A stretch of 8,885 bases of DNA, from assembly GCA_900557355.1 (NCBI GenBank), contig USSR01000257.1, forward strand, positions 1-8,885. The letters are read 5' to 3'. The notes under the pieces were generated by a model. The model did no database searches and was not told the DNA's origin. It was given only the letters and a program-made list of their open reading frames with translations. This document shows positions 1 to 7,495 of the stretch, one piece after another (position 1 is the stretch's first letter; each line of letters starts with the position of its first letter). The position numbers and the translations under genes were made by a program. The stretch comes from an uncultured Bacteroides sp. Lineage in GTDB: Bacteria; Bacteroidota; Bacteroidia; Bacteroidales; Bacteroidaceae.

Positions 1-1
1 T

Positions 2-913
2 CTGTTTGTAGAGTGGGAGTCACCGATGTACAATAGTTGGATAAAGGGACCCCTTTACACAGCTGATGCTTCTGCGCATGTATGGAACATTGATGGGAAA
101 GAAGTACTTTATGTGTATGCTTCGCATGATATGGAGCCTGCACTTGGATGCGACCGCATGGATCGCTATCATGTTTTTTCTACGGAAGATATGGTGAATT
201 GGACCGATCATGGGGAGATAATGAATGCAGCCACAGTGCGAAAACATAATGGTTGGGGGTGTGATGGCTTCATGTGGGCTCCCGATTGTGCTTATAATCC
301 GGAGAATCAAACCTATTATTTCTACTTTCCGCACCCGGCCAATGCTGCTAATTGGAATAGTACCTGGCGGGTGGGAGTAGCTACCAGTAAGTATCCGAAT
401 AAGGAATTCCGTGTAAGAGGTTATTTCGAGGGTATGCCTCCGGAAATTGACCCTTGCGTATTTATAGATGAGGATGGGCAACCTTACATTTATAATGGAG
501 GTGGAGGTAAATGCTATGGTGGTAAGTTACGGAAAGATGACTGGACGAAATTGGACGGAGAGGTTAAACCGATGACTGGCTTGAGTGATTTCCATGAAGC
601 GACCTGGATACATAAATACAATGGTAAGTACTATCTATCGTATGCGGATAATAACCCGGGTGCCAATCGTTTGAGGTATGCAACAAGCGATTCTCCGTTA
701 GGTCCATGGAAGTATGAGGGGATTTATCTGGAACCGACCACTTGTGACACAAGTCATGGTTCTATTGTAAAGTATAAAGGTCAATGGTATGCCTTCTATC
801 ACACTTCTGATTTTTCAGGACAGGGAAATCTACGTTCGGTTTGTGTAGATAAGTTGTTCTATAATTCGGATGGAACCATACAGGTCGTAAAGCAGACCCG
901 CGGAAACAAATAG
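2..913 (+). CDS. Glycoside hydrolase family 43 enzyme (beta-xylosidase/alpha-L-arabinofuranosidase type), 5' end unresolved
   Basis: Five-bladed beta-propeller glycosidase, expected to release arabinose, xylose or a related sugar from a branched glycan by an inverting mechanism. Numbering from the first ATG (position 26): the N-terminal YTADAS motif supplies the likely general base Asp14, the EIDPCVF segment the pKa-modulating Asp142, and the DFHEATW segment the likely general acid Glu191. The SHGSIV motif with His244 and the WYAFYHTS strand are also typical of GH43. From ATG 26 the protein has 295 residues, enough for a single propeller without accessory domain. The frame stays open upstream to position 2 with no stop, and starting at 26 would leave no signal peptide although every neighbour with a visible N-terminus has one. 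The gene therefore probably begins outside the window. The GH43 assignment is firm; the sugar specificity cannot be read from sequence. Confidence 0.9.
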   Translation: MFVEWESPMYNSWIKGPLYTADASAHVWNIDGKEVLYVYASHDMEPALGCDRMDRYHVFSTEDMVNWTDHGEIMNAATVRKHNGWGCDGFMWAPDCAYNPENQTYYFYFPHPANAANWNSTWRVGVATSKYPNKEFRVRGYFEGMPPEIDPCVFIDEDGQPYIYNGGGGKCYGGKLRKDDWTKLDGEVKPMTGLSDFHEATWIHKYNGKYYLSYADNNPGANRLRYATSDSPLGPWKYEGIYLEPTTCDTSHGSIVKYKGQWYAFYHTSDFSGQGNLRSVCVDKLFYNSDGTIQVVKQTRGNK

Positions 914-937
914 AAGTTAGATTGGCAGGATAAAAAA

Positions 938-966
938 TGTAGCATAGGGTATTGCCCTATGCTATA
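938..966. terminator. Strong hairpin downstream of GH43; U-tract only on the minus strand
   Basis: A perfect 10-bp inverted repeat (TAGCATAGGG, loop TATTG, CCCTATGCTA) spans 940-964. One G-T and one T-A pair extend it to 938-966. It begins 24 bases after the GH43 stop codon. Six A's (932-937) precede it, so a minus-strand transcript would show a classic stem plus U-tract. The plus strand has no U-run after the stem. It may therefore stop antisense transcription, or act in the plus transcript as a 3'-end stabiliser or partial terminator between GH43 and the hydrolase gene. The structure is certain; its role is inferred. Confidence 0.5.
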
Positions 967-972
967 CAATGA

Positions 973-987
973 AAGTCTGTCAGACTT
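973..987. repeat. Short palindrome ahead of the hydrolase gene
   Basis: The sequence AAGTCTGTCAGACTT is a 6-bp inverted repeat around a 3-base centre, lying 33 bases before the preferred hydrolase start codon and 6 bases after the larger hairpin. It could be a small operator or a 5'-UTR hairpin. A 15-base palindrome can also arise by chance, and no recognised regulator site is matched. Confidence 0.25.
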
Positions 988-1019
988 AATTGATTAACTT
1001 GAATTTAATGAGTAATACG

Positions 1020-2342
1020 ATGAAGAACTTATTTTTTCTCTTCCTTTTTTCTCTTGTAGCGATGTCCGTAAGGGCTCAGTCTTTTACCGGTGAGAAGACG
1101 GATTGGCACGGCTTCGACCGCTACGATTTTGTAATGAGTGAAACAACATTCCAAATTAAACCTATCAAGGCAACACAACGTGAAGGAGCAGGTGTTGCGG
1201 GGCCGATAAAAGGAATGCGTAGATGCATTGTCGTTGTCCCGAAACAGGCTGCTGAAGGTAATCCATGGTCATGGCGTGGTTGTTATTGGGATCATCAGCC
1301 ACAAGCGGAAATTGAGTTATTGAAGCGTGGCTTTCATATTGTTTACATCACTACCGATCCCGATCAGACATGGGAAGTATGGTATAATTTCCTGGTGAAT
1401 GAGCACGGCCTTTTTCCTAAACCTGCGTTTATTGGTATGAGTCGTGGCGGAGCTAATTCTTTTACTTGGGGGACAGAACATCCTGATAAAGTTCTGGCTA
1501 TTTGTGCCGATAATCCCGGACTTTCACAAAAAAGTTTGATGGGAATGGATAAACTTGCCAGACAGGATGTCCCTATCTTGAATATCTGTGGTAGCATCGA
1601 CCCTATACTCAATAATACTTATGCCATTCAAGGTGTTTATCAAGGTAATGGTGGGCGTATGTCGGTTTTGATCAAAGACGGTACGGCACATCATCCGCAC
1701 AGCTTGCAGGATCCGAATATTATTGCGGATTTTGTCGAACAGGCTTATAAGGAAAAACCGGCTGAGAAGCCTGCATTTCTGCCCGATAAATACAAAAAAA
1801 GTAATTTCTACAGTACAGATCCTATTTATTCGTATGCTGAATATGATAAACTCTGGATTACCTCATGGGGACCTTATTTTACAGGTAATTATAATAAATA
1901 TATGTTCTCATTGGAAGGTGTGGAAGGACTGGTTACGGTTATCGCTCCTGAGAAACCTGCTGCCGGAAATCCTTGGATTTTCCGTTGCGATCAGCCGGAT
2001 GGTAATTCTGCTGTAGATTTGGGATTGCTTGCACGTGGTTTTCACATAGTGGTTGCTCCCATTGCTTATAATGCTGATGGTCCTTTATTTGACCAGTGGA
2101 GCATTGCATACAATTATCTTGTGAGTAAGGGATTTGCAGCACATCCGGTTGTAGCCGGTCGTGGAGGTGCGACAGGAGAAGTTTATGCCTGGGCTATTGA
2201 GAACCCTGATAAGATAGCCGGAATCTATGGGGAAAATCCTATTTTGCGTTCTTCTTTAGCGAAGATTCAGCCATTGGATAATCTGAAACCGCTTGCCGAG
2301 GCGAAGGAACCTATTCTGCACGCTTGCGGGAGTCTGTCCTAA
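1020..2342 (+). CDS. Secreted tandem alpha/beta-hydrolase (esterase-like), C-terminus cut by frameshift
   Basis: Exported protein of 440 residues made of two repeats of one alpha/beta-hydrolase fold, probably esterase-like and possibly removing an acyl group from the glycan attacked by the neighbouring enzymes; no substrate can be assigned. The ATG at 1020 gives a textbook signal peptide (MKNL, hydrophobic core, cleavage near VRAQ). An ATG at 1008 and a TTG at 990 are in-frame alternatives. Repeat 1 (about residues 30-240) has the nucleophile elbow GMSRGG (Ser141), the CGSIDP loop (Asp194) and the TAHHPH segment (His224/His225), a complete plausible triad. Repeat 2 (about 275-440) repeats the landmarks GNPW, RGFHIV, NPDK and CGSL, but its elbow reads AGRGG, with Arg381 replacing Ser. 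The frame stops just after CGSL, where repeat 1 has its Asp. Repeat 1 is untouched, so some activity could survive if the shortened protein folds. Confidence 0.75.
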   Translation: MKNLFFLFLFSLVAMSVRAQSFTGEKTDWHGFDRYDFVMSETTFQIKPIKATQREGAGVAGPIKGMRRCIVVVPKQAAEGNPWSWRGCYWDHQPQAEIELLKRGFHIVYITTDPDQTWEVWYNFLVNEHGLFPKPAFIGMSRGGANSFTWGTEHPDKVLAICADNPGLSQKSLMGMDKLARQDVPILNICGSIDPILNNTYAIQGVYQGNGGRMSVLIKDGTAHHPHSLQDPNIIADFVEQAYKEKPAEKPAFLPDKYKKSNFYSTDPIYSYAEYDKLWITSWGPYFTGNYNKYMFSLEGVEGLVTVIAPEKPAAGNPWIFRCDQPDGNSAVDLGLLARGFHIVVAPIAYNADGPLFDQWSIAYNYLVSKGFAAHPVVAGRGGATGEVYAWAIENPDKIAGIYGENPILRSSLAKIQPLDNLKPLAEAKEPILHACGSLS

Positions 2343-2485
2343 TTTGAAGACTCAGACTGGTGAAGCTAAAAAAACGCTATGCAGGCAAGATGACAGTAAT
2401 CATTGATGCTGGACGTGGGCATTATCCGATTACTCCTGAAAATCCAAAGAAATTAGTAGAATTGATTGAAAAGATGATTAAATAG
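2341..2485 (+). pseudogene. Out-of-frame 3' tail of the tandem hydrolase gene
   Basis: After the premature TAA at 2340-2342 the missing end of repeat 2 can still be read. Frame 2341 gives NLKTQTGEAKK, and after the seven-A run at 2368-2374 the next frame gives RYAGKMTVII, then GRGHYP with a His codon at 2420-2422, and ends at tandem TAG codons 2483-2488. This matches the end of repeat 1, where CGSIDP is followed by GGRMSVLI and TAHHPHS. Restoring two bases (GA) after CTG at 2334-2336 would recreate CGSLDPNLK, and removing one A from the run would join the rest. Two separate indels are thus needed, which suggests a decayed gene, although sequencing or assembly error is possible, especially at the homopolymer. 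Confidence 0.75.
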
Positions 2486-2489
2486 TAGA

Positions 2490-2521
2490 CTAATTAGCCA
2501 CTTTATTCAAATTTAATTAGC
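2490..2521. repeat. AT-rich repeated TAATTAGC motif between hydrolase and GH92 genes
   Basis: TAATTAGC occurs at 2491-2498 and 2514-2521, 23 bases apart, and each copy contains the near-palindrome TAATTA. The pair lies just upstream of the GH92 promoter candidate, so it could be a regulator half-site pair. The same bases can form only a weak 7-bp AT stem with a 17-base loop. Low complexity makes chance a serious explanation. Confidence 0.2.
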
Positions 2522-2537
2522 GATTAAGTCTTTTTTA

Positions 2538-2569
2538 ATTGAAAGGGAAAGTGCTGAGCCTTACATTTG
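2538..2569 (+). promoter_or_regulatory. Bacteroides-type promoter for the GH92-GH3-GH2 unit
   Basis: TACATTTG at 2562-2569 fits the Bacteroides -7 consensus TAnnTTTG exactly. ATTG at 2538-2541 sits 20 bases upstream, in the range expected for the -33 TTTG element. Transcription would start near 2575-2580, leaving a 5' leader of about 25-30 bases before the GH92 ATG at 2606. The leader is AT-rich and has no clear Shine-Dalgarno sequence, as is usual in this phylum. The motif match is seen; its activity is inferred. Confidence 0.6.
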
Positions 2570-2605
2570 CTTTCGAGAATAAATATAAACTAAAACTGTT
2601 ATATT

Positions 2606-4870
2606 ATGAAAATTACACATTGCCTGGCTTCTGTAGCTTTAGTTTCCATGTTGGGCGCTTGTAGTGGAGTACAAAACCAAGTAGCCGCCGTGAAAGGCCC
2701 GGTGGACTATGTGAATCCTTACATGGGAAATATCAGTCACTTGCTGGTGCCTACTTTCCCGACTATTCACCTGCCGAATAGTATGCTTCGTGTCTATCCC
2801 GAACGGGCGGATTATACAACAGATCAGTTGAAAGGTCTTCCTTTGATTGTGACTAGTCATCGTGGTAGTTCTGCTTTCAATCTGAGTCCGTATCAGGGAG
2901 ATAAACTTCGTCCGGGTATAGCATATAGCTATGATGATGAGAAGTTGAAACCTTATTATTATGAGGTGGTTCTCGATGACGAGGAAATTAAAGTGAAGTA
3001 TGCACCTTCTCATCAGTCGGCTCTTTATCAGATAGATTATAGTCAGCAGGATAAGCCTGTATACATGATGATCAATTCGCGTAACGGTGCTATCAAGGCA
3101 GGTGACGGTTTTGTGAGCGGTTATCAGCAACTGGAGAATAATACGCGGGTTTACCTGTATATAGAATCGGACGTTGCCCCTATAGAAACAGGTATTCTGG
3201 CTGATGGCAAAATAGATGCAGACAAGAAAGAAGCAGAAGGGCGTAATGCCTGTGCTGTAATGCACTTTGCAGACGGAACAAAAACAGTCAACTTGCGCTA
3301 TGGAATTTCATTTATAAGTGAAGAACAAGCCAAGAAAAACCTGCAACGTGAATTGCCTGATTATAATCTGCAGGCTTTAGCAGAAAAGGGACGTCAGATC
3401 TGGGATAAAGCATTGAACGATATTCAGGTAGAAGGTGGCAGTGAGACAGATAAACAGGTTCTTTATACATCGCTTTACCGTGTATTCGAACGTCCGGTTT
3501 GTATCAGCGAAGGCGGTCGTTATTTCAGTGCATTCGACGGAAAGATACACGAAGATAATGGTGAGCCGTTCTACACAGACGATTGGATTTGGGATACTTA
3601 CCGTGCTGCCCATCCTTTGCGTCTTTTGATTGATGAAGGAACAGAAAAGAATGTGATTGACTCTTATTTGCGCATGGCGGAACAGATGGGAGATATGTGG
3701 ATGCCTACTTTTCCTGAGATTACAGGTGACTCTCGTCGTATGAACTCTAATCATGCTGTGGCAACCGTAGCGGATGCGGCTGCTAAAGGCTTACAATTCG
3801 ATTTGGCTAAAGCCTATGAAGCTTGCCGTAAAGGTATTGAAGAAAAAACACTGGCTCCGTGGTCGGGTGCTGCTGCCGGTTGGATTGATGATTTCTATAA
3901 GAAGAACGGATATATCCCTGCACTTCAGGAAGGAGAAAAAGAAACAGACCCGAATGTACATCATTTCGAAAAGCGTCAGCCAATTGCAGTAACGTTGGGA
4001 ACTTCCTATGACCAGTGGTGTTTGTCGCGCATAGCCGATATGTTGGGAAAAAAAGAAGATGCTGCTCATTATCTACAATGTGCTCATAATTACCGTAATG
4101 TGTATAATGCAGAAACAGCTTTCTTCCATCCGAAGGATAAGAATGGTAAATGGATCGAACCATTCGATTATCGTTTCTCCGGAGGTATGGGTGCCCGTGA
4201 ATATTATGGTGAGAATAATGGTTGGGTTTATCGTTGGGATGTTCCTCATAATGTAGCCGATCTGATTGATCTGATGGGAGGTAACCAACAGTTTATTGCG
4301 AACTTGGATCAGACCTTCCGTGAACCGTTGGGACGTGGTAAATATGCTTTCTATGCACAGATACCGGACCATACCGGAAATGTGGGACAATTCTCAATGG
4401 CCAATGAACCCTCTCTGCATATTCCTTATCTGTATAATTATGCGGGTCAGCCTTGGAAGACACAGAAACGTATTCGTCAGTTGCTGAAGACTTGGTTCCG
4501 TAACGACTTGATGGGATTACCGGGTGATGAAGACGGTGGCGGTATGTCAGCATTTGTAGTTTTCTCTTCTTTAGGTTTCTATCCGGTAACTCCGGGTTCT
4601 CCGTCTTATAACATCGGCAGCCCTTTGTTTACTAATGCTAAGGTAATGTTGAGCAATGGAAAGGTATTTGAGATAGAGGCACAAGGTGCATCGGATGAAA
4701 ACAAATACATTCAGTCTGCCACATTGAACGGAAAAGAATGGAATAAGCCTTGGTTTAGTCATGACGACATAAAAGAAGGCGGAAAATTGGTATTGGTGAT
4801 GGGTAGCAGGCCCAATAAGGCATGGGGTAGCGCAGGCGATGCAGTGCCTCCATCCGCAGAGAAACAATAA
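2606..4870 (+). CDS. Glycoside hydrolase family 92 lipoprotein (alpha-mannosidase family, divergent)
   Basis: GH92 enzymes are calcium-dependent, inverting exo-alpha-mannosidases of Bacteroidota. The 754 residues match the usual family length. A lipoprotein signal peptide ends in the lipobox LGAC (Cys19), so the enzyme should be membrane-anchored. The N-terminal beta-sandwich starts near VNPYMG (36-41) and an (alpha/alpha)6 barrel follows from about 255. The barrel shows YTDDWIWDTYRAAHPL (323-338), the likely general acid Glu536 in YGENNGWVYRW, ANEPSLHIPYLYNYAGQPW (599-617), and the base pair Asp641/Asp643 in PGDEDGGGMSAF. Departures from typical members are an N-terminal LVPTFPTIHLPNS in place of the usual Gly-His-rich FPGA segment, and GGGMSAF where GQMSAW is common. 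Catalysis therefore looks intact, while substrate binding may differ from a standard mannosidase. It is the first gene after the promoter candidate; GH3 follows after 24 bases. Confidence 0.92.
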   Translation: MKITHCLASVALVSMLGACSGVQNQVAAVKGPVDYVNPYMGNISHLLVPTFPTIHLPNSMLRVYPERADYTTDQLKGLPLIVTSHRGSSAFNLSPYQGDKLRPGIAYSYDDEKLKPYYYEVVLDDEEIKVKYAPSHQSALYQIDYSQQDKPVYMMINSRNGAIKAGDGFVSGYQQLENNTRVYLYIESDVAPIETGILADGKIDADKKEAEGRNACAVMHFADGTKTVNLRYGISFISEEQAKKNLQRELPDYNLQALAEKGRQIWDKALNDIQVEGGSETDKQVLYTSLYRVFERPVCISEGGRYFSAFDGKIHEDNGEPFYTDDWIWDTYRAAHPLRLLIDEGTEKNVIDSYLRMAEQMGDMWMPTFPEITGDSRRMNSNHAVATVADAAAKGLQFDLAKAYEACRKGIEEKTLAPWSGAAAGWIDDFYKKNGYIPALQEGEKETDPNVHHFEKRQPIAVTLGTSYDQWCLSRIADMLGKKEDAAHYLQCAHNYRNVYNAETAFFHPKDKNGKWIEPFDYRFSGGMGAREYYGENNGWVYRWDVPHNVADLIDLMGGNQQFIANLDQTFREPLGRGKYAFYAQIPDHTGNVGQFSMANEPSLHIPYLYNYAGQPWKTQKRIRQLLKTWFRNDLMGLPGDEDGGGMSAFVVFSSLGFYPVTPGSPSYNIGSPLFTNAKVMLSNGKVFEIEAQGASDENKYIQSATLNGKEWNKPWFSHDDIKEGGKLVLVMGSRPNKAWGSAGDAVPPSAEKQ

Positions 4871-4894
4871 GGTATAAGTCAATAGGAAAAAACC

Positions 4895-7489
4895 ATGAAA
4901 ACACTTAAAAAGATTGTATTTACAGGATTATTAGCTCTAATTGCCTGTGCCGGAGTGGCACAGGCTCAAGAGCTATATAAGGATGAGAAAGCACCGATGC
5001 ATGAGCGCATCATGGATTTATTATCACGCTTGACGGTTGAAGAAAAAATCAGCCTGTTGCGTGCCACCTCTCCGGGAATTTCCCGTCTGGATATTCCTAA
5101 ATATTACCACGGTAACGAAGCGCTTCACGGAGTGGTTCGTCCGGGACGCTTTACCGTTTTCCCTCAGGCTATCGGACTGGCGGCAACCTGGAATCCGGAA
5201 TTGCAATTGCAGGTAGCTACGGTTATTTCTGATGAGGCACGTGCCCGTTGGAACGAACTGGATCAGGGACGGGAACAAAAAAGTCAGTTTAGTGACTTGT
5301 TGACCTTCTGGTCTCCTACAGTGAATATGGCGCGTGACCCACGCTGGGGACGTACTCCGGAAACTTACGGAGAAGACCCCTATTTAAGTGGTGTCATGGG
5401 TACTGCTTTTGTGAAAGGCCTGCAAGGCGATGATGACCGTTATCTGAAGATTGTGTCGACTCCTAAGCATTTCGCAGCCAATAATGAAGAACATAATCGT
5501 TTTGTATGTAATCCGCAGATTTCAGAAAAACAGTTACGTGAATATTACCTTCCGGCTTTTGAAGCGTGCGTGAAGGATGGTAAATCAGCTTCCATCATGT
5601 CAGCGTATAATGCGCTGAATGATGTGCCTTGTACCTTGAACGCCTGGTTATTGACGAAAGTACTTCGTGAGGACTGGGGATTCAAAGGATATGTGGTTTC
5701 CGATTGCGGTGGACCTTCCTTGTTGGTGAATGCACATAAATATGTGAAGACTAAAGAGGCTGCGGCTACCCTTTCCATAAAAGCAGGCTTAGACTTGGAA
5801 TGTGGTGATGATGTATTTGATGAGCCTTTGTTGAGTGCTTACCGTCAATATATGGTTACGAATGCTGATATAGATTCGGCTGCCTATCGTGTGTTACGGG
5901 CACGTATGCAGTTGGGGTTGTTCGATAGCGGAGAAAAGAATCCTTATACGAAAATATCTCCGGCTGTGATAGGGTCGGCAAAGCATCAGGAAGTAGCTTT
6001 GAATGCAGCACGTGAATGTATTGTATTGCTTAAGAATCAGAAGAAAATGTTGCCGCTTAATGCCAAAAAGGTGAAATCAATAGCTGTGGTAGGCATCAAT
6101 GCCGGTAATTGTGAGTTTGGAGATTATAGTGGTTCGCCAGTGATTGCTCCGATCTCAGTGTTGCAGGGTATCAAAGATAGAGTAGGCGATGGTGTGAAAG
6201 TGGTATATGCTCCTTGGAAATCAGCTGTAGACGGTATGGAACTCATACAGGGAGTCAATTTCCCGGAAGGATTGAAGGCCGAGTATTTTGACAATACCAA
6301 GTTACAGGGGACTCCGAAAGTGCGCAAAGAAGAATGGATTAACTTTGAGCCTGCTAACCAGGCACCCGATCCTTTCTTACCTAAATCTCCTTTGTCAGTT
6401 CGCTGGACAGGAAAATTGCGTCCTACGGTTACCGGACAATATACACTTAGTTTCACATCGGATGATGGTTGTCGCTTGAGCATTGATGGAAAAATGCTGA
6501 TTGATGCATGGCGGGGACATGCTGTCCGGACTGATACCGCTACTATTTATCTGGAAGCCGGAAAAGATTACCAGTTGAAAGCAGAGTACTATGACAATCG
6601 TGATTATGCTGTAGCGAGACTGCAATGGCGGGTTCCCCAGGTTGGCAAAGTCACTCGCTTGGATTTGTATGGTGAAGCAGGAAAAGCGGTGCGCGAGTGT
6701 GAGACGGTAGTTGCCGTATTAGGAATCAATAAGTCGATAGAACGTGAAGGACAAGATAGATATGATATTCAGCTTCCGGCAGACCAGATGGAGTTCTTGC
6801 AGGAAATTTACAAAGTAAATCCGAATATCGTTGTTGTATTGGTTGCCGGCAGTTCGTTGGCTGTCAACTGGATGGATGAACATGTTCCAGCCATTGTGAA
6901 TGCTTGGTATCCCGGTGAAAGCGGAGGTAAAGCTGTAGCGGAAGTCCTGTTCGGTGATTATAATCCGGGTGGCCGTCTGCCCTTGACTTATTACAGAAGT
7001 CTGGATGAACTCCCTCCGTTCGATGATTATGATATAACTAAGGGACGTACTTATAAATACTTCAAAGGGGATGTCCTGTATCCTTTCGGTTATGGTTTAA
7101 GTTATACCACATTCAAGTATTCCAACCTGCAAGTGGCAGATGGTGAAGAGGAAATAAATGTTTCCTTCCAACTGAAGAATGCAGGTAAATATGCAGGTGA
7201 TGAGGTTGCTCAAGTATACGTGAAGTTGCCTGAACGGGATGAAGTAATGCCTGTCAAAGAACTGAAAGGTTTTGAGCGTGTCGCATTGAAGAGTGGTGAA
7301 AACAAAAAAATGACTTTGAAATTACGTAAAGATCTGTTACGTTATTGGGATGAAGCGAAAGGCAAGTTTGTTTATCCTTCCGGTGATTATACGATCATGG
7401 TAGGTGCTTCTTCTGCTGATATTCGTTTACAGAAAGTGGTTTCGGTATTACAGAAAGATAATTATCCAATGTCTCACTCGGAAAAATAA
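4895..7489 (+). CDS. Glycoside hydrolase family 3 enzyme with PA14 insert (beta-xylosidase/beta-glucosidase type)
   Basis: Retaining exo-beta-glycosidase acting on non-reducing ends. The 864 residues carry a signal peptide cleaved near AQAQ (22-25), so the enzyme is probably periplasmic. The TIM-barrel domain (about 30-345) shows NEALHGVVRPG, RDPRWGRTPETYGEDPYL, KHFAANNEEHNR and the nucleophile Asp270 in VVSDCGGP. Cys after that Asp and the EALHGV motif are commoner in the xylosidase-like branch than in classical beta-glucosidases. The alpha/beta-sandwich domain (about 370-720) is split by a PA14 carbohydrate-binding module (about 457-580: GLKAEYFDN, FTSDDGCRLSIDG, AEYYDN). After it comes IEREGQDR (615-622), with Glu616 or Glu618 as candidate acid/base. 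A fibronectin-III-like domain (about 750-850) closes the protein. All core motifs are intact. An AGGA at 4884-4887 may serve as a weak ribosome site. Xylose versus glucose specificity is inferred only. Confidence 0.93.
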   Translation: MKTLKKIVFTGLLALIACAGVAQAQELYKDEKAPMHERIMDLLSRLTVEEKISLLRATSPGISRLDIPKYYHGNEALHGVVRPGRFTVFPQAIGLAATWNPELQLQVATVISDEARARWNELDQGREQKSQFSDLLTFWSPTVNMARDPRWGRTPETYGEDPYLSGVMGTAFVKGLQGDDDRYLKIVSTPKHFAANNEEHNRFVCNPQISEKQLREYYLPAFEACVKDGKSASIMSAYNALNDVPCTLNAWLLTKVLREDWGFKGYVVSDCGGPSLLVNAHKYVKTKEAAATLSIKAGLDLECGDDVFDEPLLSAYRQYMVTNADIDSAAYRVLRARMQLGLFDSGEKNPYTKISPAVIGSAKHQEVALNAARECIVLLKNQKKMLPLNAKKVKSIAVVGINAGNCEFGDYSGSPVIAPISVLQGIKDRVGDGVKVVYAPWKSAVDGMELIQGVNFPEGLKAEYFDNTKLQGTPKVRKEEWINFEPANQAPDPFLPKSPLSVRWTGKLRPTVTGQYTLSFTSDDGCRLSIDGKMLIDAWRGHAVRTDTATIYLEAGKDYQLKAEYYDNRDYAVARLQWRVPQVGKVTRLDLYGEAGKAVRECETVVAVLGINKSIEREGQDRYDIQLPADQMEFLQEIYKVNPNIVVVLVAGSSLAVNWMDEHVPAIVNAWYPGESGGKAVAEVLFGDYNPGGRLPLTYYRSLDELPPFDDYDITKGRTYKYFKGDVLYPFGYGLSYTTFKYSNLQVADGEEEINVSFQLKNAGKYAGDEVAQVYVKLPERDEVMPVKELKGFERVALKSGENKKMTLKLRKDLLRYWDEAKGKFVYPSGDYTIMVGASSADIRLQKVVSVLQKDNYPMSHSEK

Positions 7490-7495
7490 ATAAGT

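Noticed and set aside
990..1019. TTG start at 990 for the hydrolase gene
   Set aside because: It would add a polar extension ahead of a good signal peptide and overlap the end of the palindrome region; ATG 1020 (or 1008) fits better.
1723..2016. Plus-strand frame of 97 codons inside the hydrolase gene
   Set aside because: It is out of frame with the hydrolase, which is continuous and repeat-homologous through this region.
2334..2350. Programmed frameshift at the hydrolase stop codon
   Set aside because: A +1 slip would still omit the Asp expected after CGSL, and a second frame change is needed about 30 bases later. Two indels explain the pattern more simply.
2490..2540. Intrinsic terminator after the hydrolase gene
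   Set aside because: The only stem is 7 AT-rich pairs with a 17-base loop, and the T-run at 2531-2536 lies 10 bases beyond it.
2639..3265. Long antisense frame (208 aa) within the GH92 gene
   Set aside because: It lies wholly opposite a clear GH92 coding region, its product is low-complexity and His/Thr/Ile-rich with no recognisable motif, and it has no promoter or terminator of its own.
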